DNA of 35,187 nucleotides from Stutzerimonas stutzeri (GCF_000935215.1 NZ_JXXD01000001.1:1-35187); one strand, 5' to 3'. Shown: positions 7,410-16,647, numbered from the stretch's first letter. Notes: generated by a model not told the origin, from the letters alone. Program-made: numbers and translations.

Positions 7410-8797
7410 ATGGTCAACAAGAAGCGTGTCGCGCTGATCGTGTTCGTTTTACTTGCTACCGGCGCTGAGCAGGCCGTTGCCAAGCCCAACCCGGCGGTCG
7501 AGGCCTCACTGAAGGCCGGTCGGCCCTTCGTGGCAGGCCAGCTGCTGGTGCAATTCAAGCCAGGTGCATCGGAAGCGGCGAAAATGCGGCGTTGAGCAGG
7601 CAGGGCGCCAAGGCCATGCAGAAGTTGCTGGCCAAGGCTGCACGCAAGGACGCCAAGGGCGACCTGGTGCAGGCGCAGCTGGGCAAGGGCAAGAAGCTCG
7701 ATGCCGCACTACTGGCGCGGCTTGCCGCCGATCCGGCGGTGGAGTTCGCTGAACCGAATTGAATCTATCGTTCTCAAGTAGCCAACCCGAGGGACCCGGG
7801 TATCAATCTGCTATGGGGCATGCAGGGCGCCACTACTTCACCCACTTCGGCTTATGGCAGCGGTGCTCTCGCTGCCTGGAATGCGGGCATGCTGTGCTCG
7901 AACAAGATACATGTGGGCATCGTCGATGAAGGCGTGATGTTCACCCACGGCGATCTGCGCGCCAATATGTGGATCAATCCGGGTGAAGGCACGCGGGCTG
8001 ACCGCAAGGACAACGACCGTAACGGTTTGATCGACGATATCCGTGGCTGGGACTTCGCGGCCAACAACGCTAGCGTCTACGACGGGCCGGCGGATGATCA
8101 CGGCACGCACGTTGCTGGAACCGTCGCAGCGGTCGCGAATAACGGTGCAGGTGTCTTTGGCGTCTGCCCGAGCGCCAAGCTGATCACTGCCAAGTTTCTT
8201 GGTGTTAAAGGTGGTACCACAGCGAGTGCTGTGAAGGCGATCAACTATCTGACGCAACTGAAGCGGATGAAGAAGATCAACCTTGTCGCGACCAATAACT
8301 CCTGGGGTGGCGGAGGCTATTCGCAGGCGCTGTACGATGCCATTCGGGCTGCCGGCAACGCCAATATCCTGTTCGTTGCGGCTGCGGGTAACAGCGGGAT
8401 AAACCTGGATAAGACCCCGAGCTATCCGGCGAGCTACAAGCTGCCCAACGTGATTGCAGTTGCGGCAATCGCCCCAAATGGAAAGCGAGCAAGTTTTTCG
8501 AATTACGGCGTGAAAAGCGTGCATATCGCTGCGCCCGGGGTAAACATCGTTTCTACGGTGCCCTCCAAATCGAACGGCTCCAGCTATGCCTACATGAGCG
8601 GTACGTCCATGGCCGCGCCGCACGTTGCAGGTGCCGCAGCCTTGTACGCCTCGCTCAACCCATGCGCGACGGCGGCGCAGATCCGCGAGGCTCTGCTACG
8701 CCTGGCCGTACGCGACCCACAGCTGACCGGTGTGGTGCAGCTGAACCGCCGTTTGAATGTCTCGAAGATCCGCCGCGAGCTGGCCTGCGGCACCTGA
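7410..8797 (+). pseudogene. Secreted subtilisin-like (S8) serine protease, doubly interrupted
   Basis: The gene starts at ATG 7410 behind GAGGAG and encodes a Sec signal peptide (MVNKKRVALIVFVLLATGAE, cleavage near AVA-KP), then an inhibitor-I9-like propeptide (GQLLVQFKPGASEAAK). At the A-tract 7580-7583 one base seems missing; the frame ends at TGA about 12 nt later. In the shifted frame the propeptide continues (NAALSRQGAKAMQKLLAKAA ... PAVEFAEPN) until an in-frame TGA at 7760-7762. After it the same frame is open to 8797 and holds a complete catalytic domain. Counting from the internal ATG at 7820, Asp36 lies in GIVDEGV, His97 in DDHGTHVAG, oxyanion Asn191 in AAAGNSG and Ser263 in SGTSMAAPHVAG. 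Two lesions suggest a decayed gene; the 325-residue domain from 7820 would lack signal and propeptide. Confidence 0.82.
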
Positions 8798-8967
8798 TAT
8801 CACTGCGCGGCCTCCGGCGTCCGGTTGGCTGCGCTACTCATTCGCAGCGCCAGTGGCCGCCTGAACTCGGTCGTCGCCATCGAGTCCTACGCCGCACGGC
8901 AGCGGAGCGATCAATGATCGCAGCGGTTTTCTCCGATGCCTTCTTCTGCCTCGAAAGGACTTAGCGA

Positions 8968-9468
8968 ATGAATGCTTGCGCTTCTGCTGCGATGCTCGCG
9001 GCCGGCCTGCTGTTGGCGGCGGCTGCCCATGCTCAACCGATCGAACTGGATGGCATCGAGCTGTCACGGGATGTGCCCTGCCTTGGCAAGGACGTGAACA
9101 TCTCCGGTAACGCCAACAAGATCAGCCTCACCGGGGACTGTGGTGTGGTGCAGGTCTACGGGACAGACCATGAGATCAGCCTGGAGAAGGCGTCTGCGCT
9201 GGAAGTGTCCGGCATCGGAAACACCGTAACGGCGGAGTCCGTCGACCGTCTGACCGTGGACACCAACAAGAACTATATCCGCACCACCATCCTCGGGCGT
9301 GGCCAGACGGCGATCGTCGAAGTGTCAGGCGCCGAGCATCGGCTGGAGCTGGCGTTCGACGGCCCGGCGCAGGTCACCCTGGATGGCATCGACAACCGCT
9401 TGCAGTGGAGCGGTGATGAGCCGGCGATGTCCTTGTCCGGCGTTGGTCATCAGATCGACCGGCAATAG
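8968..9468 (+). CDS. Secreted DUF3060-type beta-repeat protein
   Basis: The 166-residue protein has a clear signal peptide (MNACASAAMLAAGLLLAAAAHA, cleavage after AHA). The mature part is built of short repeating strands with periodic Gly-Asn/Asp turns: VNISGNANKISLTGDC, VQVYGTDHEISLE, LEVSGIGNTVTAE and so on. This matches the DUF3060 pattern and suggests a small right-handed beta-helix or beta-roll. Two Cys residues in the first repeats could form a disulfide in the periplasm. A good AGGA site precedes the ATG. It is downstream of the broken protease with its own leader and is convergent with galE. Function unknown. Confidence 0.78.
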   Translation: MNACASAAMLAAGLLLAAAAHAQPIELDGIELSRDVPCLGKDVNISGNANKISLTGDCGVVQVYGTDHEISLEKASALEVSGIGNTVTAESVDRLTVDTNKNYIRTTILGRGQTAIVEVSGAEHRLELAFDGPAQVTLDGIDNRLQWSGDEPAMSLSGVGHQIDRQ

Positions 9469-9498
9469 GGCGGCCTTCGCCGTCCGGGCACCCGGGGC

Positions 9499-10560
9499 TC
9501 AGCTGGCCAGGGCGGTCTGCGAAGCGACCTCTGCGGCGGCGACTTTTTCCTCGGCGTAACCGCGCGGATTGCGGCTCTGCCAGCGCCAGGCATCGGCGAG
9601 CATGGTGGTCAGGTCTTTCTCGGCACGCCAGCCGAGTTCCAGTTCGGCCTTGGTAGGGTCCGACCAGCATTGGGCGATGTCGCCACTGCGGCGCGGCTTG
9701 ATCACGTGGGGCAGGGAGCGCCCGGTGACTTCCTCGAAGGCGGTGATCATCTCGCGTACCGAGTGGCCCTTGCCGGTGCCGAGGTTCCACGTGGAAACAC
9801 CATGAATCAGCTGCAGTCGCTCCAGCGCTTTCAGGTGCCCCTTGGCCAGATCGACCACGTGAATGTAGTCGCGCACGCCGGTGCCGTCCGGGGTCGGGTA
9901 GTCGTTGCCATAGACGTTCAGCTGCTTTCTACGGCCCACTGCCACCTGCAGCATGTAGGGCAGCAGGTTGTTCGGTACGCCGTTGGGGTCTTCGCCGATC
10001 AGCCCTGACTCGTGGGCGCCGATGGGGTTGAAGTAGCGCAGCAGGCCGATCGACCAGCGCGGATCGGAGTCGGCCAGGCCCTTGAGCACGTTCTCGGCCA
10101 TCAACTTGGACTGGCCGTAGGGGTTGGTCGGCACGCCGGTAGGGCGGTCCTCGGTGATCGGCATCACCGGCGATTCACCGTAGACCGTCGCCGATGAGCT
10201 GAACACCAGCCTGAACACGCCGGCTTCGGCCATCGCCTGGCACAGCGCGATGCTGCCGCCGACGTTGGTTTCGTAGTAGCGCAGCGGCTCGCGCACGCTT
10301 TCGCCGACCGCCTTGAGCCCGGCGAAGTGCATGACCGCGGTGATCGGATAGGCAGCGAACAGCGCCTTGAGCAACGAGCGGTTGCGCACATCGCCCTTGA
10401 CGAAGTGCAGTGGGCGGCCGGCCAGGTGCTCGACGCGGTCCAGGGCCGGCGGCGAGCTGTTGCACAGATTGTCCAGCACCAGCACTTCATGCCCGGCCTG
10501 CAGCAGTTCGAGCACCGCGTGTGAGCCGATGTAGCCGGCTCCTCCTGTTACCAGAATCAT
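9499..10560 (-). CDS. galE: UDP-glucose 4-epimerase
   Basis: A 353-residue extended short-chain dehydrogenase that interconverts UDP-glucose and UDP-galactose with bound NAD. The Rossmann glycine motif TGGAGYIG is at 5-12. Ser122-124 lies in FSSSATVYG, and the catalytic Tyr148-x3-Lys152 pair in NPYGQSK. YFNPIGAH and GTGVRDYIHVVDLA are GalE landmarks. The ATG at 10560 follows a GGAGG site; the upstream frame extension lacks one and looks non-coding. Its product UDP-galactopyranose is the substrate of the Glf mutase encoded by the divergent operon, so a supply role is likely. The C-terminal tail after about 335 is Ala/Glu-rich and longer than in E. coli GalE (338 residues). Confidence 0.95.
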   Translation of the reverse strand: MILVTGGAGYIGSHAVLELLQAGHEVLVLDNLCNSSPPALDRVEHLAGRPLHFVKGDVRNRSLLKALFAAYPITAVMHFAGLKAVGESVREPLRYYETNVGGSIALCQAMAEAGVFRLVFSSSATVYGESPVMPITEDRPTGVPTNPYGQSKLMAENVLKGLADSDPRWSIGLLRYFNPIGAHESGLIGEDPNGVPNNLLPYMLQVAVGRRKQLNVYGNDYPTPDGTGVRDYIHVVDLAKGHLKALERLQLIHGVSTWNLGTGKGHSVREMITAFEEVTGRSLPHVIKPRRSGDIAQCWSDPTKAELELGWRAEKDLTTMLADAWRWQSRNPRGYAEEKVAAAEVASQTALAS

Positions 10561-10980
10561 CTGTCTACCTCCGCATTCGCTGTCTTTTCGACACGCTCGG
10601 GACACTGCGGCTGGCCAGTGAATGGCGCTGCATGAGTCTCCGCAATCTGGGATCGGCGAAACGGAACGGGACGGCGACGACGAAGCTGCGCGCGTGGGTT
10701 CCGGTGCCGGTGTTAAGGCGTCCTGTTGATAGGGACGGGGCAAGCTTCTGGCGAGTTCCATCCAGCCGCCGGACGGCCGACGGGCTGCGCTATCGGATGA
10801 TTGGCGGGAACCCGAACCGCCGATTGCCGTCCACTACCGGCGGACGACGCGGGTTGCAGGCCATCTGACGGCTCGTAGTCGTAGCGCGATGACACGCCTT
10901 ACGCAGGGCAGCGCTGGCATCGACGTGGCATGGTGAGTGGGCAGGAACGCCCGGGCACGGCTACCGAAATGAGGTGCTAC
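10561..10980. other. 420-bp divergent galE / glycosyltransferase gap
   Basis: I see no credible gene. It must contain the promoters of galE (leftward) and of the glycosyltransferase operon (rightward), but no -35/-10 pair, sigma-54 site or strong dyad stands out. A short 5-bp inverted repeat, CGTCC and GGACG, near 10719-10737 is too weak to interpret. Confidence 0.4.
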
Positions 10981-12165
10981 ATGAGTTGGGCCGGCCCGTT
11001 CCAGTACGACATCGGCAAATCCCGCAACGCGCAGCAGGCGCCGGCCGAAGTGGTCTTCGACGACCAGATCCCGACGCTGCTGTGCCTCTCGCATTTGCGC
11101 TGGAGCTTCGTCTACCAGCGCCCGCAGCACCTGATGTCGCGCTTCGCCCGCGACTACAACGTGCTCTTCCACGAAGAACCGATTGCCACCGAAGACGCCG
11201 AACCCTGGCTGGAAGTGCGACCCGAAGAGAACGGCGTGCAGGTGCTGATCCCGCGGCTGCCCGCCGGTTGCGAGGGGGAGGATGCAACCCGCGTGCAGCG
11301 CCAGTTGCTCGATGGCTACCTGGAGAAGCTCGGCGTCAGCGAGCTGATGCTCTGGTACTACACGCCGATGAGCCTGGCGTTCTCCGATCATCTGGCACCG
11401 AACCTGATCGTCTACGACTGCATGGACGAACTCTCGGCCTTTCGCGGTGCGCCACCGCAGCTGATCGAGCGCGAAGTGGAGTTGATGTGTCGCGCCAATC
11501 TGGTCTTTACCGGCGGCTACAGCCTCTATGAAGCCAAGCGCCAGCGTCACGACAATGCGCATCCGTTCCCCAGCAGCGTGGATGTCGAGCATTTCGCCGC
11601 CGCGCGCCGGCCGCAGCATGACCCGGACGACCAGGCGGAAATCCCCCATCCGCGCCTGGGCTTCTACGGGGTGATCGATGAGCGTCTCGATCTCGAGCTG
11701 ATCGAGCAGGTGGCGCGGATGAAGCCGGAATGGCAGATCGTGCTGATCGGCCCGGTGGTCAAGATCGACCCGGCCGAGCTGCCGCGCCGCGACAACATCC
11801 ACTACCTCGGCGGCAAGACCTACGACGAGCTGCCGCAATACCTGTCGGGCTGGGACGTGGCGATCATGCCGTTCGCGCTGAACGAATCGACCCGCTTCAT
11901 CAGCCCGACCAAGACCCCCGAATACCTCGCCGGCGGTTGCCCGGTGGTGTCCACGCCGATCACCGACGTGGTGCGCACCTACGGTGACACCGGCATCGTG
12001 CGCATCGCCGACAGTGCCGAGGCGTTCGTCGCCGCGACAGAAGCCGCCCTGGCCGATGCCGAGGACCGCGATGCGCTGTTGGCCAAGGCCGACGAGATCC
12101 TCGGTGATATGTCCTGGGACCACACCTGGAGCCTGATGAAGGAGAAGATGCAATGCGCGATATGA
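10981..12165 (+). CDS. GT-B-type glycosyltransferase of the glf operon
   Basis: The 394-residue protein has the shape of a GT-B glycosyltransferase (GT1/GT4-like). The N-terminal domain has LLCLSHLRWSFVYQRPQHLMSRFA (about 33-56), a motif often seen in transferases encoded next to glf. The C-terminal donor domain shows PRLGFYGVIDERLD, the strand-turn IVLIGPVVKID, and STRFISPTKTPEYLAGGCPVVST, where an acidic residue in PTKTPEYLA and the following turn resemble nucleotide-sugar contacts. The start at 10981 follows GAGG by 6 nt; an in-frame ATG at 10930 is less likely. It overlaps glf by 13 nt. A UDP-galactofuranose donor is plausible from context but unproven. Confidence 0.82.
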   Translation: MSWAGPFQYDIGKSRNAQQAPAEVVFDDQIPTLLCLSHLRWSFVYQRPQHLMSRFARDYNVLFHEEPIATEDAEPWLEVRPEENGVQVLIPRLPAGCEGEDATRVQRQLLDGYLEKLGVSELMLWYYTPMSLAFSDHLAPNLIVYDCMDELSAFRGAPPQLIEREVELMCRANLVFTGGYSLYEAKRQRHDNAHPFPSSVDVEHFAAARRPQHDPDDQAEIPHPRLGFYGVIDERLDLELIEQVARMKPEWQIVLIGPVVKIDPAELPRRDNIHYLGGKTYDELPQYLSGWDVAIMPFALNESTRFISPTKTPEYLAGGCPVVSTPITDVVRTYGDTGIVRIADSAEAFVAATEAALADAEDRDALLAKADEILGDMSWDHTWSLMKEKMQCAI

Positions 12166-13373
12166 CCCCGCAAGACAGCAACCCGGAACGTCTCGGCGGT
12201 GGTGCCGGTGAAGAGCCGCAGGCGCGCAGGCGTGGCTTCGATTACCTGATCGTCGGTGCCGGTTTCGCCGGCAGCGTGCTCGCCGAGCGGCTGGCCAGGG
12301 GCTTGAACAAGCGCGTACTGGTGGTCGACCGGCGCCCGCACATCGCCGGCAACGCCTACGACTATCACGACGAATCCGGCGTGCTGATCCATCGCTACGG
12401 CCCGCACATCTTCCACACCAACGCCCAGCGCATCGTCGACTACCTCTCGCAGTTCACCGAGTGGCGCCCCTATGAGCATCGCGTGCTGGCGCAAGTGGAC
12501 GGGCAGGAAGTACCAATCCCGATCAACATGACCACGCTGAACAGGCTCTACGGTCTGAACATGACCACCGAAGAGGAAGCGGCAGATTTCCTCGCCAGCC
12601 GTGCCGAGCCGGTGGAGAACATCCAGACCAGCGAAGACGTGGTGATCAACGGCATCGGCCGCGAGCTGTACCAGAAGTTCTTCCGCGGCTACACCCGCAA
12701 GCAGTGGGGACTGGACCCGTCGCAGCTGGACAAGTCGGTGACTTCGCGCATCCCCACGCGCACCAACACCGACGACCGCTACTTCACCGATACCTTCCAG
12801 CAGATGCCCAAGTACGGCTACACCAAGATGTTCGAGAAGATGCTGGCGCATCCGAACATCAAGGTGATGATCAACACGGACTACCGCGAGATCCGCGACG
12901 AGGTTCAGTACGACCACCTGATCTTCTGCGGCCCCATCGATGAATACTTCGATTACCGCTTCGGCAAGCTGCCGTACCGCTCGCTGAAATTCGAGCACAA
13001 GCAGCTCGAGCAGGCGCAGTTCCAGGCGGTAGGTACGGTCAACTACCCGAGCGAGGATGTGCCCTACACGCGCATCAGCGAGTACAAGCACCTCACCGGA
13101 CAGGTCCACCCGAAGACCAGCATCACCTACGAATATCCTGCGGCCGAGGGCGATCCCTACTACCCGATCCCACGGCCAGAGAACGCCGAGTTGTACAAGC
13201 GCTACCAGCAGCTGGCGGACGAGACGCCTGGCGTGACCTTCGTCGGCCGCCTGGGCACCTACAAGTACTACAACATGGATCAGGTGGTCGGGCAGGCGCT
13301 GGCGCTGTACAAGCGCATCGAGGAAGCCGAGCTGGCAACGCAGCCGCAAGCGGTGCCCGAGCAACTCGGCTGA
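12153..13373 (+). CDS. glf: UDP-galactopyranose mutase
   Basis: The 406-residue FAD enzyme converts UDP-galactopyranose to UDP-galactofuranose. The dinucleotide-binding motif FDYLIVGAGFAGSVLAERLA begins near residue 29, followed by RRPHIAGNAYDY and the signature RYGPHIFHTN that shapes the active site. FFRGYTRKQWG provides a substrate-binding Arg, and the C-terminal GRLGTYKYYNMDQVVGQAL closes the FAD site. About 28 residues precede the Rossmann motif, longer than E. coli Glf (367 residues in total); the ATG at 12153 has AGGAGA upstream, so this extension may be real. It overlaps the transferase gene, indicating coupling. With galE nearby, the locus can make and probably use galactofuranose. 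Confidence 0.95.
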   Translation: MRDMTPQDSNPERLGGGAGEEPQARRRGFDYLIVGAGFAGSVLAERLARGLNKRVLVVDRRPHIAGNAYDYHDESGVLIHRYGPHIFHTNAQRIVDYLSQFTEWRPYEHRVLAQVDGQEVPIPINMTTLNRLYGLNMTTEEEAADFLASRAEPVENIQTSEDVVINGIGRELYQKFFRGYTRKQWGLDPSQLDKSVTSRIPTRTNTDDRYFTDTFQQMPKYGYTKMFEKMLAHPNIKVMINTDYREIRDEVQYDHLIFCGPIDEYFDYRFGKLPYRSLKFEHKQLEQAQFQAVGTVNYPSEDVPYTRISEYKHLTGQVHPKTSITYEYPAAEGDPYYPIPRPENAELYKRYQQLADETPGVTFVGRLGTYKYYNMDQVVGQALALYKRIEEAELATQPQAVPEQLG

Positions 13374-13462
13374 AGCGCAGCGGCGGCTATGCCTGAGTCT
13401 CGCCGCGCGCCGGCGAGTCTTCGGCCACGCGGGCAGCCACCGAGTCATCCATGAGGTAGACG

Positions 13463-14617
13463 ATGCACCACCCCTCCCTGTTCAAGAGTTTCTTCCTTGG
13501 TGGTTTCGAGTGTTCGAACCACCGGCGCAGCGACGGCCGACGTCTCGATCTGATTGCCGCGACCGGGCACGACCGTTGGGCCGCGCACGACTATGCCGAG
13601 CTGCACCGCCACGGCCTGCACAGCGTGCGCGACGGTCTGCGCTGGCACCTGATCGAGCGCCAGCCGGGGCAATATGACTGGTCGAGCTTCCTGCCCATGC
13701 TGCAGGCGGCGCAGCGCCAGGGTACCCAGGTGATCTGGGATCTGTGCCATTACGGCTGGCCGGACGACATCGACATCTGGCGGCCGCAGTTCGTCGAGCG
13801 CTTCGCCCGCTATGCCGCGGCGGCGGCGCAGCTGATCAAGGACGAGACCGGCGAGGTACCGTTCTATGCGCCGCTCAACGAAATCTCCTTCTGGGCCTGG
13901 GCCGGTGGCGACGAGGCCTATTTCAATCCCATGGCCCGCGGCCGTGGCTTCGAGCTCAAGCACCAACTGGTGCGCGCCACCATCGCCGCGATGCAGGCGA
14001 TCCGCGCGGTCGAGCCGCGGGCGCGTTTCGTCCAGGTCGATCCGGCCATCCATGTGGTCGCGGGCAACGACCGGCCCGGCCCCCAGCGCGACGCCGAGCG
14101 CTTCCGCCAGTCGCAGTTCGAGGCCTGGGACATGCTCTGCGGCGAGCAATGGCCGGGGCTTGGCGGCGCGCCGGAGTACCTCGACGTGCTCGGCATCAAC
14201 TACTACTCGAACAACCAGTGGTACCACGGTGATGGCCGTACCATCGAGCGCGACAACCCGGATTACCGACCATTCAAGGGCATCCTGCGGGAAATCCATC
14301 AGCGTTATGGGAGGCCGTTGCTGATTGCCGAAACCGGCGCCGAAGGCGACGTGCGCGGCGACTGGTTGCGTTATGTCAGCGAGCAGGCCGGCCTGGCCAT
14401 GCAAGCCGGGGTGCCGGTGGAAGGCATCTGCCTGTATCCCGTGCTCGACTATCCGGGCTGGACCGACGAACGGCACTGCCCGGTCGGGCTACTCGGCTTT
14501 CCTGACGAGAACGGCAAGCGCTGCGTGCACGAGGGCCTGGCCGACGAGCTGCGGCTGCAGCAGATGCGGTTCAGCCACTCCAGCCCGGCCCCGCAATTCG
14601 CCGAAGCCACGCCGTGA
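13463..14617 (+). CDS. Clan GH-A glycoside hydrolase (beta-glucosidase-like)
   Basis: A 384-residue (beta/alpha)8-barrel enzyme without a signal peptide, so cytoplasmic. The acid/base Glu140 lies in FYAPLNEISFWA, the expected NE at the end of strand 4. The nucleophile Glu290 lies in RPLLIAETGAEGD at strand 7. GLRWHLIERQPGQYDWS and VLGINYYSNNQWY are other barrel landmarks. It is shorter than classical GH1 enzymes (about 450) and could be a GH1/GH5-like outlier. The ATG at 13463 follows GAGGT. It starts 89 bp after glf and its TGA overlaps the GTG of the exporter gene. In this setting it may remodel or recycle a sugar made by the operon; the linkage cut is unknown. Confidence 0.83.
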   Translation: MHHPSLFKSFFLGGFECSNHRRSDGRRLDLIAATGHDRWAAHDYAELHRHGLHSVRDGLRWHLIERQPGQYDWSSFLPMLQAAQRQGTQVIWDLCHYGWPDDIDIWRPQFVERFARYAAAAAQLIKDETGEVPFYAPLNEISFWAWAGGDEAYFNPMARGRGFELKHQLVRATIAAMQAIRAVEPRARFVQVDPAIHVVAGNDRPGPQRDAERFRQSQFEAWDMLCGEQWPGLGGAPEYLDVLGINYYSNNQWYHGDGRTIERDNPDYRPFKGILREIHQRYGRPLLIAETGAEGDVRGDWLRYVSEQAGLAMQAGVPVEGICLYPVLDYPGWTDERHCPVGLLGFPDENGKRCVHEGLADELRLQQMRFSHSSPAPQFAEATP

Positions 14618-16419
14618 ACCAGGGGGCCGCCGTGCCTCGGGCCAAGCCCGGCGAGCTGCCGCTACCCAGCCGCCCGGTCGCTTTCCTCTGGCACTACATC
14701 TGTGCGCGGCCCTGGCATTTCGGCGGGCTGCTGGCGCTGATCATCGGCGCGGCCAGCTGCGCGGTGGCGGTGCAGTACGGCATGAAGCTGCTGGTCGACG
14801 CCATGGCGCAGGGCACGGCGGATCGCGCGTCGGCCAACGTCTGGTGGCCGTTGGGGCTGTTCATCGGCCTGATTGTCACCGAGAACGTGTTCTGGCGCCT
14901 CGGCGGCTGGCTCGGTTGTCGCACCGTGGTGGCCAGCGTGGTGGACATCCGCGTCGACCTGTTCAAGCACCTGACCGGCCACCCGATGCGTTATTTCACC
15001 GAGCATTTCGCCGGCTCGCTGGGTAATCGCATCTCTGCCGTTGGCCAGGCGGCTGGCGCCATCTACGGCGGGCTGGCCTGGAAGATCGTGCCGCCGATCG
15101 TCGACTTTCTCGGCGCCGTGGTGGTGTTGCTCACGGTGGACGTGCGCATGGCCGTGGCGCTGATCATCTTCGTCGCCATTGTCGCCGCGCTGATCACCGG
15201 CTTCGGTATCCGCGGCCGTGCCAAGCATCAGCGTTTCGCCGCGCAATCGGCGCGGGTCGGCGGCGAGCTGGTGGACGCGGTCTCCAACGTCTGGACGATC
15301 AAGGCCTTTTCCGCCCGCGACCGCGAGGCCGAACGCCTGGCCCATGAGATCGGCTTCGAGGCCCGTGCCCAGCGGCGCAGCTGGATGTACTTGGAAAAGG
15401 CCCGGGTGATGCACGACATCTGCCTGTCGGTGATGGCTGGCGGCATGCTGGTGTGGGCGATCAAGCTGTGGATCGCCGGCACGGTGACCGCCGGCGACGT
15501 GGTGCTGGTCAGCGCGCTGACCTTTCGCATCCTGCATGGCTCGCGGGATCTGGCACTGGCGCTGGTGGACGCCACGCAGCAGATCGGTGCCATCGACGAC
15601 ACCCTGCGCATCATCGTCCAGCCCCACGGTCTCGATGACACCGACAACCAGCTAATGCTGGCCGAAGGCGATATCACCTTCGAACGCATCAGCTTCAGCT
15701 ACCCGGACCGCGGCGCCGTGTTCGAGGGCTTGGACCTGCACATTCCGGCTGGGCAGAAGGTCGGTGTGGTGGGCTCGTCCGGGGCCGGCAAGTCGACCCT
15801 GATCAACCTGATCCAACGCCTCGACGATGTGCAGAGCGGCCGCATTCTCATCGACGGCCAGGACATCCGCAGCGTCAGCCAGGACAGCCTGCGCGAGAAG
15901 ATCGCCGTGGTGCCGCAGGAAACCGCGCTGTTCAACCGCAGCATCCGCGAGAACATCCGCTACGGGCGTCCGGATGCGAGCGACGAGGAGGTGGTCGCGG
16001 CGGCGCGCAGTGCCTTCTGTGATGGCTTCATCCGCGAACTGCCGCAGGGTTACGACACCCTGGTCGGCGAGCGCGGGGTGATGCTCTCCGGTGGCCAGCG
16101 CCAGCGCCTGGGCATTGCCCGCGCATTCCTCAAGGACGCACCGATCCTGATTCTCGACGAGGCGACCTCGGCGCTGGATACCCAGTCCGAGGGCGAGATC
16201 CAGGCGGCACTCAACCTGCTGGTGCACAACCGCACCGTGGTCGCGGTGGCGCACCGCTTGTCCACGCTGGCGAGCTTCGACCGCATCATCGTGCTGCGTG
16301 ACGGCCGCATCGTCGAAGACGGCCGACCGCAGGAGCTGCGCCGCCGCGGCGGTGAGTTTGATGCGCTGTGGCGCATGCAGGCCGACGGCTTCGCCCAGCA
16401 AGCCGATCCCAGCGCATGA
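14614..16419 (+). CDS. MsbA-like ABC exporter (fused membrane and ATPase domains)
   Basis: The 601-residue half-transporter has a membrane domain (about 25-330, six predicted helices, for example FGGLLALIIGAASCAVAV and VALIIFVAIVAALITG) and an ATPase domain from about 353. Walker A GSSGAGKST is at 388-395, the Q-loop Gln is in VVPQETALF, the signature LSGGQRQR is at 491-498, Walker B ILILDE at 511-516 and the H-loop His547 in AHRLS. All catalytic residues are present. The start is GTG in a GTGA overlap with the hydrolase gene. It belongs to the type IV exporter group with MsbA and other lipid or polysaccharide exporters; a glycolipid or oligosaccharide made by the upstream enzymes is the likely but unproven cargo. 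Confidence 0.92.
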   Translation: MNQGAAVPRAKPGELPLPSRPVAFLWHYICARPWHFGGLLALIIGAASCAVAVQYGMKLLVDAMAQGTADRASANVWWPLGLFIGLIVTENVFWRLGGWLGCRTVVASVVDIRVDLFKHLTGHPMRYFTEHFAGSLGNRISAVGQAAGAIYGGLAWKIVPPIVDFLGAVVVLLTVDVRMAVALIIFVAIVAALITGFGIRGRAKHQRFAAQSARVGGELVDAVSNVWTIKAFSARDREAERLAHEIGFEARAQRRSWMYLEKARVMHDICLSVMAGGMLVWAIKLWIAGTVTAGDVVLVSALTFRILHGSRDLALALVDATQQIGAIDDTLRIIVQPHGLDDTDNQLMLAEGDITFERISFSYPDRGAVFEGLDLHIPAGQKVGVVGSSGAGKSTLINLIQRLDDVQSGRILIDGQDIRSVSQDSLREKIAVVPQETALFNRSIRENIRYGRPDASDEEVVAAARSAFCDGFIRELPQGYDTLVGERGVMLSGGQRQRLGIARAFLKDAPILILDEATSALDTQSEGEIQAALNLLVHNRTVVAVAHRLSTLASFDRIIVLRDGRIVEDGRPQELRRRGGEFDALWRMQADGFAQQADPSA

Positions 16420-16631
16420 AACGCGCAGCGGTGACCTCGCGCAGCCTGCGCTCGCTTGGCTACGACCCGGAGCAGCAAGTGCTGGAAGTGGAATTCAGCA
16501 GCGGCGCGCTGTACCGCTATGAAGAGGTCCCGCCCGATGCGGTGCAGGCCTTGCTCGAAGCCGACTCGCTGGGGCGGCATTTCAATCAGGTGTTCAAGCC
16601 GCAGCATTACCGCTATCGGCGCGTGGAGTGA
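16416..16631 (+). CDS. KTSC domain protein
   Basis: This 71-residue protein is a single KTSC domain. SLRSLGYDPEQQVLEVEFSSGALYRYEEVP gives the usual beta-hairpin core and is followed by the helix DAVQALLEADSLGRHFN and the closing strand HYRYRRV. KTSC domains occur alone or fused to nucleic-acid enzymes; their function is not settled. The ATG overlaps the exporter stop as ATGA, so it is the last gene of the operon by position, although it may have no functional link to the sugar genes. Confidence 0.87.
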   Translation: MKRAAVTSRSLRSLGYDPEQQVLEVEFSSGALYRYEEVPPDAVQALLEADSLGRHFNQVFKPQHYRYRRVE

Positions 16632-16647
16632 TCGTGCCGGGAACCGC

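Noticed and set aside
7760..7762. TGA in the S8 gene read as selenocysteine or programmed readthrough
   Set aside because: No SECIS-like hairpin was noticed after it, the position is in a propeptide where selenocysteine has no role, and a second lesion upstream already breaks the gene.
10834..13448. Two very long minus-strand open frames (10834-12153 and 11979-13448) opposite the glycosyltransferase and glf
   Set aside because: They are antisense shadows caused by high GC at third codon positions; composition is His/Val/Ala/Arg-rich without domains, while the plus-strand genes are clear family members.
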